A stretch of DNA of 64,000 bases from Marine Group II euryarchaeote MED-G37 (GTDB lineage: Archaea > Thermoplasmatota > Poseidoniia > Poseidoniales > Thalassarchaeaceae): contig NTJQ01000003.1 in the NCBI GenBank assembly GCA_002457555.1, forward strand, positions 1-64,000, in the 5' to 3' direction. The position numbers and the translations under genes were made by a program. A model generated the notes under the pieces. The model had not been told where the DNA came from, searched no databases, and saw only the letters and a program-made list of their open reading frames with translations. Below, piece after piece: positions 24,669 to 33,492 of this stretch. How positions within the stretch are numbered: the stretch's first letter is position 1; every line of letters starts with the position of its first letter.

Positions 24669-26630
24669 TCATTCATCAGATGCCTCTACTGACCATAGGG
24701 CGGGATAATCATATCTTGAATCATAATCTTCGTCAAACTGAACCACATACACACCACTGACCATCTCAGAGATGAAAACGAATCCTCTTGGATCATATTG
24801 TAACCCCCAGTCGAATGGAATCATACAAGATGCCCAACAATCAGCCATATCGTAGCCGAGGGTATTCGTTGGGTCTTCTATCCAATCAGGTCCCGCCGGC
24901 AAGTAATATCCGAGGGTATGAGATGGCGCCAATTGAGTTATTGCTTGGAATCCTCTATCAGGTTCAGGGTAGCCGTTTTCCCATACTAGTTCATCCCAAA
25001 TATGACCGTGGTCGGTTATCCAAACACCTGCATGATAGTGTGTCCAATAGACGTGTCCACTCAACCCCGTATCTCCATTGTGAGGGCTGAATATGTATCC
25101 CCCTGGGATGTAGTGGTGCGGATGTGTTGTCCCGTCAGCTAGGATGCTTTCGCCTGGCAACTTCCACTTGGAAACTAAGAACGGCTTCGTTGGATCAGTT
25201 GTATCTATGGTCCAAATGAATCCTGTATGGTTTGCGTTAGATCCATATTCCGGAGCGATGTAAGTGTAGTGCCTCCAATTCTCGCTGTATGTAGCATCAG
25301 TAGGTCCTGTTCCACAATGTTCAGGCCAGGTCTCTACAGGGTCATATTCACTGATTCCCGAACAAATAAGATTGTCTTGTGGTACTGCATAGTGGATGTT
25401 GTCGTTTCCATCATTTGCGTTCAACCAAACATCAGAGTCCATGTTTGCATGGCCACCGCCATCAGGCCCATACCATCCTGCGTCATCTGTGGGGCAACCG
25501 AGCCAGCGACCGGTTTCTGGAGGCCAAGAAATACCCAGAGGGTCTGCAAGTTGGGGTGGTTCAGACACATCAACAAGTCTCAATCCAGCACCCCAGTATG
25601 AGACTGCCAACATCTTTTGTTTGGTTATCGGGTGTATGAAAAACACATTATCGTGATTGAAAATAGATCCTCCACAAGTTGTCTGAGGTTCGGGAGTGTA
25701 TCCTCCCCAACGAATGATTTCTCTGCTTGCGTTTTGTTGCTCATTGTTGTTTGTGGGATTCAGCCCTTCGAAATCGATTAGTGCATAGAATACTTGAGTG
25801 CCTTTGTAGAATGTTCCACTTGATCCCTCAACCATTTCTGGATAAGGGTCTGCACCGAATAGGAATAGATGACAATCATCTTGCCATAGGGCAGTTGGAT
25901 TCGCCGGCTCCCAATCGCAATAGACATGCAGGTCTTGGTTGTGGAAGCCTGCTGGAGGGTTATCCCATTCAGCGACCTTGATCGGACTTGTCTTGTCTCC
26001 AACATAAATCAGGTCAAGTCGATTTGCTCCGCTGTTGGCGTCATCATCATTTGGAATTGGGTCTAGTTCTGAGTTGGTTAATTCGTGATTTACCAAAACC
26101 CAATTATTGTCTGAGGTTACCTTGATGTCTATCATTCTAGCAATTTCTGCGTAGTAAGTTGATAATAGCCGAATATCGTTAGGTTTGCTGATATCAAGTA
26201 TTTCGAATTGGTTGTATGAAGACACGTATGCAAAGCATCCTCCTGTTCCATCTCCGTAAATTTCACAATCATCTAGGAAATTACCTTCGATTGCGATTTC
26301 GGAATTATCTCCTGGGGTAGGCCCTGTATTCTTGAATTCATCAAAACAAGGTCTTCCAGCCACGTTATCCAATTCTGCTGGAGGTTTGACATTTCCATCA
26401 CAATTCAGGTTGTGATAATCAATAAGTTGAGCATTTGGAGTTGCAAGCCTGTGAGAAAATAGATCATTGTGAGAATGATTCTCGTCTTCGATTTCAGTGA
26501 CGGGATCAATCCACTCCCAACTATCTGATTCATCGGCATCGGGTTCGAATACACCAATACAACCACTGAGTGGGGCTGCAAGCATAAGGAAAGTCATCAG
26601 AATCATGGGGTTTAGATAACTAAGAGTCAT
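24669..26630 (-). CDS. LVIVD-repeat beta-propeller lipoprotein
   Basis: A large secreted lipoprotein with lipobox LSGC (about C24). Repeats of the LVIVD type, 'FEILDISKPNDIRLLSTY', 'LRLVDVSEPPQLADPLGI' and 'GVYVVQFDEDYDS', suggest a beta-propeller. Several His-rich stretches (DENHSHND, HPHHYIPGGY, YWTHYHAGVWITDHGH) could bind metal. There are many Cys. The function of the family is unknown. It is the middle gene of the leftward cluster and a paralog of the protein encoded at 26737-28512, with which it shares the HAGLW/HAGVW motif near the end. Confidence 0.75.
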   Translation of the reverse strand: MTLSYLNPMILMTFLMLAAPLSGCIGVFEPDADESDSWEWIDPVTEIEDENHSHNDLFSHRLATPNAQLIDYHNLNCDGNVKPPAELDNVAGRPCFDEFKNTGPTPGDNSEIAIEGNFLDDCEIYGDGTGGCFAYVSSYNQFEILDISKPNDIRLLSTYYAEIARMIDIKVTSDNNWVLVNHELTNSELDPIPNDDDANSGANRLDLIYVGDKTSPIKVAEWDNPPAGFHNQDLHVYCDWEPANPTALWQDDCHLFLFGADPYPEMVEGSSGTFYKGTQVFYALIDFEGLNPTNNNEQQNASREIIRWGGYTPEPQTTCGGSIFNHDNVFFIHPITKQKMLAVSYWGAGLRLVDVSEPPQLADPLGISWPPETGRWLGCPTDDAGWYGPDGGGHANMDSDVWLNANDGNDNIHYAVPQDNLICSGISEYDPVETWPEHCGTGPTDATYSENWRHYTYIAPEYGSNANHTGFIWTIDTTDPTKPFLVSKWKLPGESILADGTTHPHHYIPGGYIFSPHNGDTGLSGHVYWTHYHAGVWITDHGHIWDELVWENGYPEPDRGFQAITQLAPSHTLGYYLPAGPDWIEDPTNTLGYDMADCWASCMIPFDWGLQYDPRGFVFISEMVSGVYVVQFDEDYDSRYDYPALWSVEASDE

Positions 26631-26693
26631 GTTCTCACCATTGGCTATGGCTTTGGCGGTATTCGTCGAGCAATTGAATGCAACGGTCCTAAG

Positions 26694-26712
26694 CGCCCTC
26701 TAAGAGAGGGCG
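26694..26712. repeat. Perfect hairpin, 8-bp stem and 3-nt loop
   Basis: CGCCCTCT-AAG-AGAGGGCG. It sits 25 bp beyond the stop of the first LVIVD gene and upstream of the second. No T-tract follows in the direction of transcription, so it is not a bacterial-style terminator. Confidence 0.7.
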
Positions 26713-26736
26713 TGGTTTAGGGATATTCTGGTTTAG

Positions 26737-28512
26737 TTATGTGTCCAGGGGAATGCCATATGGTACATCGATGTCTAGTTGGACGATGTATAGTCCAGTT
26801 GTGATGCAGGAAAGATAGGTGTATCCGTCGTGGTATTCAGCAGCCCATAGGAATGGAGTCCATCCAAAGTCGTAGTATGAACTATCCAGAGGAACTCCAT
26901 CTTCGCCATGAGGTAAGTGATAACCAATCGTAGCTTCCATATGAGCTACTGAACGATTCGTCCCTTCTTCTAAGCCTAAAACCATCAGAGTTTCAATGTC
27001 TACAACCCATAATCCTGCGTGGTAACTTGAGAGATATATTCGCCCATCCCATGCACCACCATAGCTATGGTCTGGCATATTTGGCAGACCGGTTTGGAAG
27101 ATTTCATGATCAGCATTGTGCGGGCTGAAGAGTAACCATTCATCTCCCGATGGGATGAAATGATCCTCGGCAAAAGGAATCTCATAACCATGGATTAACT
27201 TCGGCATGAAAGTGACTTTTCCGTTCAATACTTCGTAATCGGTGGTGTCTAACAAATACCCCATGCCTGTTCCGATTTCAGTTGAAAGTACTTCAGTGGC
27301 TAGGAAGGTCATGTGCATTTTTCCAGCAGGGTAGCCTAAGTGACTTGCATCCACCATCTTGTCAATTGGTTCGGCGTAGTGGATGTAGGAGGCACGTCCA
27401 CCATTTTCATTGCTTGTACAACCACAATCCATCTCTCCGTCTCCATCAAGATCGGCGAATTCCATCCAAGCCCCAACTTCAGGTGCTCTCCATGTACAGC
27501 CGGCTTGAGTACCACCGGACATACGACATAGCGAACCATGCCAGAGGTATTGTTCCGGACTATTCTGAGGGTGAGGTACGTCGCTAACATCGAAGATCCT
27601 CAGACCTGCTTCCCAGTATGCTCCATAGACGTAGGTGCGGCCATAGCGAGGATCACTCTGGTCCTCGCCAGGCCAAGTCTGAACAGTCATATCGTGAATG
27701 TAGATCCAACCTCCAAGAGTAGTTTCCCAACTTACTTCTGCTTCGCCCACCTTTACAATTCTAGGCAAGTCACCCCAAAGCCCGAAGTTTAGATGGGCGA
27801 TGGTAATTCCACCACAGGCATCTCCCTGGCCAACATCACAGGCTTCGTAATCTGGATTCGCCACGAAAATGTACCATTCACCATCAATCATGTGAGTGTA
27901 TAGGTTGTGAGGCCCGCTTGGGTGATCAACATCATACCAGGCATCGACAAACGTAGGGTCGGTCTTGTCAGTGACATCAACCAAAGTCACGGTAACTTGA
28001 GCAGGGTCCCCCCACTGACCAACATTAGGGTCTGCATTACCCGCATCTACCAATTGATTTTGAACAATAATGTATTCTCGGCCATTGTATTCAAGATATT
28101 TAACATCCAAAACTTGTGTATTTGGATCGACGTATACTCCTGTTACAGTAGTATTTGCTGGATTTGTAACATCGACAATATGCATTTCAGACCATCCGGC
28201 AAGATAGGCATAGGTTCTACCGTCGGGAGAATCAGCAACTTGTACTTCGGCATTACCTGGTGCAGTTAGTGGGTTGAACGAAACAGGTTGAATATTATCG
28301 GTGTATAAGACATGCTGACTTGCATTTCGATGATCATGTCCCTCCTCATATTGAATCAACGGATCAATCATTGAAGACGGTCCATCTGAGGTAAGTGAAT
28401 CTCCTTCTTCAAGCATCATTATCGCTACTCCTCCAATAAGCAAGGTAACCGCTAATCCCCCCGCGATAAGGAGCCGCTCGGTGTCCATCATCCGCCCGAA
28501 CGTCCGAGTCAT
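26737..28512 (-). CDS. LVIVD-repeat beta-propeller protein with N-terminal membrane anchor
   Basis: One N-terminal membrane helix (LLIAGGLAVTLLIGGVAIMM) presents the rest outside the cell. Repeats such as WSEMHIVDVTNPANTTVTGVY, VTLVDVTDKTDPTFVDAWY and LRIFDVSDVPHPQNSPEQY mark an LVIVD beta-propeller. A Ca-binding-like DLDGDGEMDCGC and several His motifs (GHDHRN, SYHAGLW, GYHLPHGED) suggest metal binding. It heads the leftward cluster. The ATGs at 28491 or 28488 are alternative starts. Only 30 bp separate it from the divergent cupredoxin-like gene. Confidence 0.75.
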   Translation of the reverse strand: MTRTFGRMMDTERLLIAGGLAVTLLIGGVAIMMLEEGDSLTSDGPSSMIDPLIQYEEGHDHRNASQHVLYTDNIQPVSFNPLTAPGNAEVQVADSPDGRTYAYLAGWSEMHIVDVTNPANTTVTGVYVDPNTQVLDVKYLEYNGREYIIVQNQLVDAGNADPNVGQWGDPAQVTVTLVDVTDKTDPTFVDAWYDVDHPSGPHNLYTHMIDGEWYIFVANPDYEACDVGQGDACGGITIAHLNFGLWGDLPRIVKVGEAEVSWETTLGGWIYIHDMTVQTWPGEDQSDPRYGRTYVYGAYWEAGLRIFDVSDVPHPQNSPEQYLWHGSLCRMSGGTQAGCTWRAPEVGAWMEFADLDGDGEMDCGCTSNENGGRASYIHYAEPIDKMVDASHLGYPAGKMHMTFLATEVLSTEIGTGMGYLLDTTDYEVLNGKVTFMPKLIHGYEIPFAEDHFIPSGDEWLLFSPHNADHEIFQTGLPNMPDHSYGGAWDGRIYLSSYHAGLWVVDIETLMVLGLEEGTNRSVAHMEATIGYHLPHGEDGVPLDSSYYDFGWTPFLWAAEYHDGYTYLSCITTGLYIVQLDIDVPYGIPLDT

Positions 28513-28542
28513 GTTGAAGTCTTTGCCGCAATACGGAGAGTC

Positions 28543-29148
28543 GTGAAGCGTACTGGCTGGTTGCTTGTAGTAGTGACATTGAGTCTACTAGCAAGCTCTT
28601 CTGTAACTGCTCATGATCAGAAAGAGTACACGGTTATCCTTGGGTCCGAAGGTGCCACACCTTCGTCAATAGACGCTGGCATTCTGGTCGAAACCGATTC
28701 AATTTTCTTCCGTAATCATGACTCGAGAGAAAATGCAAGCCACAGAATCCTAATTGATGCGGATTTGGATGGGGCTTTCGATTCTATTGATGATATCTAC
28801 ACTGATTGGATGTACACTTCCTGTGAATTAAACGAAACAGGCCACAAGGTCGATGAGAGTTGTAACACATCTACAACGGTCCTGTTAGCACCTGAAAATG
28901 GCTTACTTCCAGGTAACATATCAATGATTCATGAGATAAAATTCTACGAACAAGTCACGCAAACTCCGTTTTATGCTGTATTCTCGATAGACGACCACAG
29001 CCAACAAAATACACTTGTCCCACAAGAGCCTCATACACCTACTAACTCAGAAGAATCTGATTCTCTTCTCAGAGGTATCGTGGTGATTACAGCAGGAGTT
29101 TCCATTTTGCTCGCCTCACTATTGATTTCTCCTCGAAGCGATAACTGA
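28543..29148 (+). CDS. Secreted cupredoxin-like protein with C-terminal membrane anchor (second copy)
   Basis: It has the same layout as the protein at 24082-24657: a signal peptide (GWLLVVVTLSLLASSSVTAHD), a beta-rich domain with SIFFRNHDSRENASHRILID (His positions like a cupredoxin's), a Cys pair (SCELNE...ESCNTS), and a late segment TPFYAVFSIDDHSQ. A linker and one C-terminal helix (GIVVITAGVSILLASLLI) follow. It is divergent from the LVIVD cluster and starts with GTG. Copper binding is inference from the fold and context; no complete type 1 copper motif is visible. Confidence 0.55.
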   Translation: MKRTGWLLVVVTLSLLASSSVTAHDQKEYTVILGSEGATPSSIDAGILVETDSIFFRNHDSRENASHRILIDADLDGAFDSIDDIYTDWMYTSCELNETGHKVDESCNTSTTVLLAPENGLLPGNISMIHEIKFYEQVTQTPFYAVFSIDDHSQQNTLVPQEPHTPTNSEESDSLLRGIVVITAGVSILLASLLISPRSDN

Positions 29149-29203
29149 GCCTCTCTTTACGACGGTCGAACTCAAGAACCCCTGCTCGGTCGGCAGGCTC
29201 ACG

Positions 29204-29280
29204 GGGCGCTTAGCTCAGCTTGGAAGAGCACCTGGTTTGCAACCAGGGGGCCGGGGGTTCAAATCCCCCAGCGTCCACCA
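29204..29280 (+). tRNA. tRNA-Ala (TGC)
   Basis: A 77-nt cloverleaf. GGGCGCT pairs with AGCGTCC (one G-U), discriminator A, CCA encoded. The anticodon arm is CCTGG-TTTGCAA-CCAGG with anticodon TGC. The T arm is GGGGGTTCAAATCCCCC. The convergent TFB gene stops at the very next base. Confidence 0.93.
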
Positions 29281-30306
29281 TCAAGCTTCAATCCGAGGCG
29301 CAAGCTGATTGAGGATCTTCAGTAAGCCACGAAGAGTCACTTCACTGATTCCTGATACCTTGCAAACTTCACTTTGGGTTCGGGGTGAAGTGCTTTCTTG
29401 TGAGGCGCGATAGAGAATAACTCCAGCAATACCAGAAGGCTTCTTTCCTTGCCAAGATAGGTCTTCTCCAACCTTCTTCCACATATCTCGAGCAGCACCG
29501 AGGACTGTAGGAGGTAGTTGTAGGTCTGAATGGAACTTTTCGAAGTACTCCTGTGGCCCTGTGATGTGATGTGTACCTAAGTTTCTCGCAACTAACCTAA
29601 TAGTTCTCTTGAGCTCCTTTTGTTCGACTTCAGTTCTCATATCGAATGCTTCTGCAATCTCTTCAATTTTGCGAGGAATCCTTGCTTCGCGCGCTGCGAT
29701 GTAAACACAAGCAGCAGATACACCACGAATACTACGACCCGTTACCAAGCCACGTTCTACAGAGTGCCGGTAAAGAGAAGCGGCCTGTTGTTCAATCTGA
29801 GGAGTTAAGTCTCCACGGTCTCGTATGAATTGCATAGCAGTTGTCAGATTGCGAGCACGTGAGTCTCTGGTCTTGCTACGCTGGTCTATGCGCTGACGCC
29901 TTCGCCAGTCGCGAGCAGACTTTCCAGTTATCCCGTGGCGCTTTGCAGCCCCTGAAGTCAAGTCGGATCGACTGATTTCAGTGGACAGCCCTTTATCCGA
30001 AATTGTCAGTGTTGTAGGTGCGCCAACTCTACTTCGGTCAGCAGCATCCGAATGATTTACCCATTCTGCACCAGGGTCGATCATATTCTGAGCCGCAACA
30101 TATCCACATACAGCACAACTAGTTTCACCACGCACTACATCCGTGTCCCATTCATCACTCCCACAAACTTCGCAGGCACCAGATACAATCTCGGTATTCC
30201 TAGCTTGTGAAGGGCGTACACCGCTTACAAACGACTTCTTTCTTTTTGTCTTCTTCATAGTTCTCTTCTCCTTGGCCTGTCGGCTCTTAGTAACTCGTTC
30301 ATTCAT
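29281..30306 (-). CDS. tfb: Transcription initiation factor B (TFB)
   Basis: The archaeal TFIIB homologue that recruits RNA polymerase to TBP-bound promoters. Counting from the ATG at 30306 (MNERVTKSRQ), a Lys/Arg-rich start leads into the zinc ribbon (C45, C48, C64, C67), then a linker with DPGAEWVNH and a basic B-linker (ARDWRRRQRIDQRS). Two cyclin repeats follow: the first around RNLTTAMQFIRDRGDL to EIAEAFDM, the second ending with ITEVTLRG-like ISEVTLRGLLKILNQL. The upstream 40 codons in frame hold the promoter and are not coding. A good BRE/TATA lies about 37 bp upstream of the ATG. Confidence 0.93.
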   Translation of the reverse strand: MNERVTKSRQAKEKRTMKKTKRKKSFVSGVRPSQARNTEIVSGACEVCGSDEWDTDVVRGETSCAVCGYVAAQNMIDPGAEWVNHSDAADRSRVGAPTTLTISDKGLSTEISRSDLTSGAAKRHGITGKSARDWRRRQRIDQRSKTRDSRARNLTTAMQFIRDRGDLTPQIEQQAASLYRHSVERGLVTGRSIRGVSAACVYIAAREARIPRKIEEIAEAFDMRTEVEQKELKRTIRLVARNLGTHHITGPQEYFEKFHSDLQLPPTVLGAARDMWKKVGEDLSWQGKKPSGIAGVILYRASQESTSPRTQSEVCKVSGISEVTLRGLLKILNQLAPRIEA

Positions 30307-30336
30307 AGTAACTATTGGTTGTATAGTCCGAGTTAT

Positions 30337-30350
30337 CCTATATAAAACTT
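30337..30350. promoter_or_regulatory. BRE/TATA box of tfb, possibly shared with gcvT
   Basis: On the minus strand ACAAAGTTTTATATAGG matches an archaeal BRE plus TATA box and would start RNA about 11 nt before the tfb ATG. The TATATA core is symmetric and also lies about 26 bp before a possible start of the rightward gcvT message, but without a BRE on that side. Confidence 0.6.
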
Positions 30351-30384
30351 TGTCCTCTCTGTTTGTACGGATTTCACTAAAATC

Positions 30385-31599
30385 GTGGTATTGCACTCTA
30401 ATGTTCCAATAGAGAGATTCTTGCACCTATCGCTTCCGCAACGGGTTGTGTCAGATACTCCACCTGAGCGTACAGCGTTGTATGATTGCCATCTAGAGTC
30501 AGAAGCGAAGATGGTTGATTTCCACGGATTTGAATTGCCAATATGGTATTCCTCAATCCAAGAGGAACATCTTGCTTGCAGATCTTCAGCAGGAATGTTT
30601 GACGTTTCACACATGGGCTTGTTCTCCTTCAGTGGCGAAAAAGTCAGACAGTGGCTCGAGAGTATATCAACCCAGAGAGTTTCTTCCTTTGCTTCAGGCC
30701 GCTGTGGCTACACCCATTTCCTTGACCATGATGGGCAAATTATTGATGACATGATTTTTGCGATAAAATCAGATGATTGTGTATTAGGGGTGCCAAATGC
30801 TTCTATGGTTTCAACTATGTGGGATTGGTTCAGTGAATTGCTACCTAAAGATGGCTCGGTAACTGTAGAGGACCTATCAGATGAGACGAGTATAATTGCT
30901 CTCCAAGGCCCGAATTCGGCAAAAATTCTTACTGCAGCATTGGGCAATGAAAATAGTATTGGACGATTCAAGTGTCAGGAAATTGCTTCCAATGATTCTG
31001 GAATTACCGGTTGGATTCAAGGCACAGGTTACACTGGTGAGAGTGGTGCTGAAATTTTTGTTCCGAACGAACAGGCAGGCTTACTGTGGAATCTACTCCT
31101 CAAGTCTGGTCACCCTCACGGTTTGGTGCCTGTCGGTCTGGGTGCTAGAGATACTCTTAGGCTTGAGAAAGGCTACTTATTATCAGGCCAAGACTTCCTC
31201 TGGCCGGGTTTAGGAATACAACCCGATGAATCGTTACCCTCTGAATTCCTTACTCGCGACACAGTCGAGACAGCAGTCCCCTTTGGCCTAGATATCGATC
31301 ACGAATTTGTTGGCCGTAGTCGTGTTCTGTCATCACTAGACTCGGGAGTAAAGTGGCATGGTCTTCGATGTCTTGATAGAGGTCCTGCGCCTCGATTAGG
31401 GCACGCCGTTAAATTGTCTGATGACGACGAATCTGCAATACTGGGATATGTAACTAGTGGCTGTCCTTCTCCTTCTCTATCAAGAACGGGAATTGCTATG
31501 GCCTATCTTGAGAATGTCGAAATTGGTTCAGAGGTTTGGATCCAAGCCAGCCCAAGAAGGCGAGTAAGGGCAGAAATAGTACGCCCCCCTTTCGTTTGA
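30385..31599 (+). CDS. gcvT: Glycine cleavage system T protein (aminomethyltransferase)
   Basis: It moves the methylene group from the H-protein-bound intermediate to tetrahydrofolate and releases ammonia. Family stretches are LYDCHLESEAKMVDFHGFELPIWY at the start, FDVSHMG, LALQGP-like IIALQGPNSAKIL, GTGYTGESGAEIF, GARDTLRLEKGYLLSGQD, and a C-terminal barrel with SRVRAEIV-like ending. The length (404 residues) is normal. The start is GTG at 30385; TTG at 30391 is possible. gcvPA/gcvPB are 3 kb downstream, separated by two unrelated genes. Confidence 0.92.
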   Translation: MVLHSNVPIERFLHLSLPQRVVSDTPPERTALYDCHLESEAKMVDFHGFELPIWYSSIQEEHLACRSSAGMFDVSHMGLFSFSGEKVRQWLESISTQRVSSFASGRCGYTHFLDHDGQIIDDMIFAIKSDDCVLGVPNASMVSTMWDWFSELLPKDGSVTVEDLSDETSIIALQGPNSAKILTAALGNENSIGRFKCQEIASNDSGITGWIQGTGYTGESGAEIFVPNEQAGLLWNLLLKSGHPHGLVPVGLGARDTLRLEKGYLLSGQDFLWPGLGIQPDESLPSEFLTRDTVETAVPFGLDIDHEFVGRSRVLSSLDSGVKWHGLRCLDRGPAPRLGHAVKLSDDDESAILGYVTSGCPSPSLSRTGIAMAYLENVEIGSEVWIQASPRRRVRAEIVRPPFV

Positions 31600-31650
31600 A
31601 TTAAATAGGATTCAGGCAGAGAATTTACCTCTGCGCCGGCGTAATACTCA

Positions 31651-31666
31651 TGACCACTATTGGTCA
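31651..31666. repeat. Perfect hairpin, 6-bp stem and 4-nt loop
   Basis: TGACCA-CTAT-TGGTCA, 52 bp after the gcvT stop and 20 bp before the ATG of the EF-hand protein. It belongs to the same kind of short intergenic hairpin seen elsewhere in the window. Confidence 0.55.
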
Positions 31667-31686
31667 GCGGATAATTGGGTGGACAT

Positions 31687-33492
31687 ATGAGTGCAAGATT
31701 TGAAGCGGTCGCACTTAAGAAGTTGCAAGAGATTATTCAGGAAAAAGGGATTAGTGCTGAGGCAATTTTCTCTAAATTCGATGTTAACAATGATGGAAGT
31801 TTAGATGCTCAAGAATTTAAGCAGGCAATAACGTCAATAACAGGTCAAAATGCTCCTGATGCAATAATTAGAGCCGTTTTCTCCGCTCTCGATAGTGACG
31901 GTGATAACGTACTCGATCTCGCTGAACTTCTAGCCTTGGCAGGTGGTGGACAGGCTGGAACTGTCTCCGGAGAATTCAATGAAATTACTATTCAAGGACA
32001 CACCATTCCAGAATACAATGGCAGTTATATTCGTGGAGAGGATATTAATGGGCAACCAAGTTTTTCAAAGCCCTCTGGTCATACACTTTACTTCTACAAT
32101 ATGTCAGCGGGTGGCGCTAAGTCTTGGAGCTTGCACAAACGTCGAACAGATGGTAGTAAGGATCACTATGATGGTGGATGGACCAGACCCCCGTCCTCTG
32201 GAGGTCTCCCCTTAGGCGCCAGAAGGTGGGTTGGCGTTGGTATGCTCACGATTACTGCAGTTGGCGAACGATTAACTCCTAACGCCGAAGAAGCGGAAAA
32301 TGAAGACACAACAGATATTCGAATTGAATTGGAAAAAGGAAGATACAAGTCAAACGAATCAATCTTAGTTAATTTCACTGGACCTACATTAGGTCCTGAT
32401 TCATGGCTAGGAGTTGTTCCTGCCGATATAGAGCATGGCGATTCTACGGTAAATAGATACAATCGGGTTTCGTATTTTGATATGGAGGGGCAATCGATTG
32501 GAACTCATATTTTCGAAAACCCAGGGGAGGGCGATTGGACAATCAGAATGAATGATGGTTCCGGCGATGAACTAGCTTATGTTGAGTTCAGCGTTGATTT
32601 GGCTCAAGTGGAAGAAATAAGCCCAATTCCAATGGAGTCTTCGCAAGCCAATCTAGAATTTACTTCCGAAGATGGATTTGACCCCGTGGATAAGATGATG
32701 TCAGATTTTGGACCTGAATTCAATAACGATCTAGAAAACTTACTTTCCAATCCAAACCAAAGCCTAGATGAGGCTAGAGCAGCAGCGGACGAAATGGCTG
32801 AAGATAAAATAAGTGATTTGCCATTCTTATTCCAAGCACCCGCGAGGAGAATGTGGTCAAATAATGCCGATTCAATCCTTACAAAAATGTTGAGGAATTT
32901 ACCTCCTCCGGAGGATGTAGCAAAGGCCGCTGCTGTTGCTAGCGCAGTAGGTATAGGTGCTGCAACTGTGGCTGCCCAGGCTGGATTGGATACACAAACC
33001 CCGGAAGAGGCAATCCTAGATGCGGTAGTTAATACCGTTGTAGACCATGCTGCCGAAGTAGTACTGGATACTGCATCTCCTACATATGAGTCGGTACCAG
33101 ATGCAATATCCTCTATTGAGGCTTTAACGGATACTGACCCAGAGGCTACAATCGAATCAAGCAGTCTAGACTTGCTTGCTATTTCCACAGCATTGAATCA
33201 ATCACGATATCTAAACGACCAAGTCGAAATCATCGAGTCGGCAAGCGGTAAAATCGCTCACGCATCAGTCCGAGTAGACAAACTTGAGAGAACCTTCTCA
33301 ATTGGAATCGACGATGAATATCGAGGTGGTCAGACAATAATTGGTAGCATAGATGGAGTTGGAGAAGTTGAAGTTCACCTAAAGGCATCAGCAGACATTT
33401 CTTCTATAATACCAAACCATAATTCTGACTTCGCTCTCTCACTCCACAAGTGGAACGGAATAAGAAAGAGACTGGAATTATACGCTCAATGA
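31687..33492 (+). CDS. Cytoplasmic multidomain EF-hand protein
   Basis: Residues 1-85 hold an EF-hand pair: DVNNDGSLDAQE (D32 to E43, all Ca ligands in place) and DSDGDNVLDLAE (D69 to E80). A domain of about 100 residues follows with YNGSYIRGEDINGQPSF and TLYFYNMSAG, which resembles short 'NG-x-P-x-Y' repeats of eukaryotic multidomain proteins. A SKICH/Ig-like beta domain is next (residues ~215-310: YKSNESILVNFTGP, DSWLGVVPAD). The rest is helical and Ala-rich, with a small C-terminal beta part. There is no signal peptide. The ATG at 31687 is preferred over TTG at 31675. The role is unknown; Ca-dependent binding is likely. Confidence 0.65.
   Translation: MSARFEAVALKKLQEIIQEKGISAEAIFSKFDVNNDGSLDAQEFKQAITSITGQNAPDAIIRAVFSALDSDGDNVLDLAELLALAGGGQAGTVSGEFNEITIQGHTIPEYNGSYIRGEDINGQPSFSKPSGHTLYFYNMSAGGAKSWSLHKRRTDGSKDHYDGGWTRPPSSGGLPLGARRWVGVGMLTITAVGERLTPNAEEAENEDTTDIRIELEKGRYKSNESILVNFTGPTLGPDSWLGVVPADIEHGDSTVNRYNRVSYFDMEGQSIGTHIFENPGEGDWTIRMNDGSGDELAYVEFSVDLAQVEEISPIPMESSQANLEFTSEDGFDPVDKMMSDFGPEFNNDLENLLSNPNQSLDEARAAADEMAEDKISDLPFLFQAPARRMWSNNADSILTKMLRNLPPPEDVAKAAAVASAVGIGAATVAAQAGLDTQTPEEAILDAVVNTVVDHAAEVVLDTASPTYESVPDAISSIEALTDTDPEATIESSSLDLLAISTALNQSRYLNDQVEIIESASGKIAHASVRVDKLERTFSIGIDDEYRGGQTIIGSIDGVGEVEVHLKASADISSIIPNHNSDFALSLHKWNGIRKRLELYAQ

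Noticed and set aside
20318-29148. Mobile element or genomic island
   Set aside because: No integrase, transposase, direct repeats or attachment site at either edge. pheS and tRNA-Ala flank it, but no tRNA fragment repeat is visible.
30307-30426. Longer start of TFB
   Set aside because: The extra 40 codons contain the BRE/TATA box and are unlike TFB. The ATG at 30306 fits the promoter spacing.
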